NCBI GenBank assembly: GCA_963728655.1
Contig: CAVSLD010000006.1
Coordinates: forward strand, 744,001 to 808,000
Direction of reading: 5' to 3'
DNA: 64,000 bases
Origin: Iamia sp963728655
Lineage (GTDB): Bacteria; Actinomycetota; Acidimicrobiia; Acidimicrobiales; Iamiaceae
Shown here: in pieces, positions 63,907-64,000 of the stretch
Position numbering within the stretch: position 1 is the first letter of the stretch
Layout of the letters: each line of letters begins with the position of its first letter
The notes under the pieces: model-generated
The model's input: only the letters and a program-made list of their open reading frames with translations
Told to the model about the DNA's origin: nothing
The model's database searches: none
Made by a program: the position numbers and the translations under genes

Positions 63907-64000
63907 GCGCCCGTACGACGGCAGGCCCGCAGCGCCCGGACCCCGGCGCCGCGCCGGTCGACGACCTCCATGGTGCGGGCGGCCGAGGCCTCCAGCTCGG
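63907..64000. other. Window end, possible start of a further gene
   Basis: 94 nt after the M16 stop. Read on the minus strand, an open frame of Ala/Arg-rich codons (ELEASAARTMEVVDRRGAG) crosses the window edge and could be the C-terminal end of another gene. There is too little sequence to decide. Confidence 0.2.

Overview
This window is a 64 kb piece of a very GC-rich actinobacterial chromosome. The evidence is base composition, GTG and GTGA/ATGA-coupled starts, TAnnnT boxes lying 6-10 nt before many start codons, and the conserved ftsY-ffh-rpsP-trmD-rplS, rpsB-tsf-pyrH-frr-cdsA-dxr-rseP-ispG and rimP-nusA-ylxR-infB-rbfA-truB-ribF-rpsO-pnp blocks. The CdsA with a long acidic N-terminal extension, the DUF6458-type membrane protein and the type-3 ProS fit class Acidimicrobiia, but that placement is inference. 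I saw no rRNA, tRNA, CRISPR array, prophage or insertion sequence.

Layout. 0.1-10.3 kb: small independent genes (zincin-like protein, PH/SHOCT membrane protein, BtuF-like receptor, hydrolase plus CaiB CoA-transferase, PIG-L deacetylase, secreted Ca2+-dependent PLC, HtrA protease, acyltransferase-SGNH protein). 10.4-16.2 kb: SRP and ribosome block (ftsY, ffh, rpsP, KH protein, rimM, trmD, rplS, yraN). 16.2-26.5 kb: accessory metabolism and regulation (amidohydrolase, MerR-VOC regulator with a textbook 19-bp-spacer promoter, acetyltransferase, SRPBCC and CPBP proteins, glutathionyl-hydroquinone reductase-like protein, orphan NuoF, enoyl-CoA hydratase, PilZ). 26.7-31.3 kb: yifB/comM, dprA, xerC, LytM-like gene. 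31.4-41.1 kb: rpsB to ispG, joining translation, UMP kinase, CDP-diacylglycerol synthesis, two isoprenoid (MEP) enzymes and site-2 protease. 41.2-44.2 kb: a translationally coupled dprE2-ubiA-dprE1 operon predicted to make polyprenyl-phosphoryl arabinose. 44.3-48.2 kb: PGPGW protein, AlkB, proS, SDR. 48.3-63.9 kb: rimP leader RNA and the rimP...pnp-M16 block, interrupted by a class III cyclase and a PPOX-family gene.

A dominant technical feature is about 50 apparent single-base frameshifts in roughly 30 genes, many of them essential and single copy. They are best read as sequencing indels. Many show one extra G/C next to a TCG/CGA triplet on either strand, which suggests a context-specific basecalling error. 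Split genes are therefore annotated as one CDS from start to final stop, with the shift positions given.

The window is mostly housekeeping. The most interesting biology is the arabinose-donor operon, a duplicated ~80-nt palindromic element placed 50-53 nt before two unrelated genes, structured leaders before rimP and pnp, and long disordered extensions on CdsA, S2, IF-2, NusA and PNPase.
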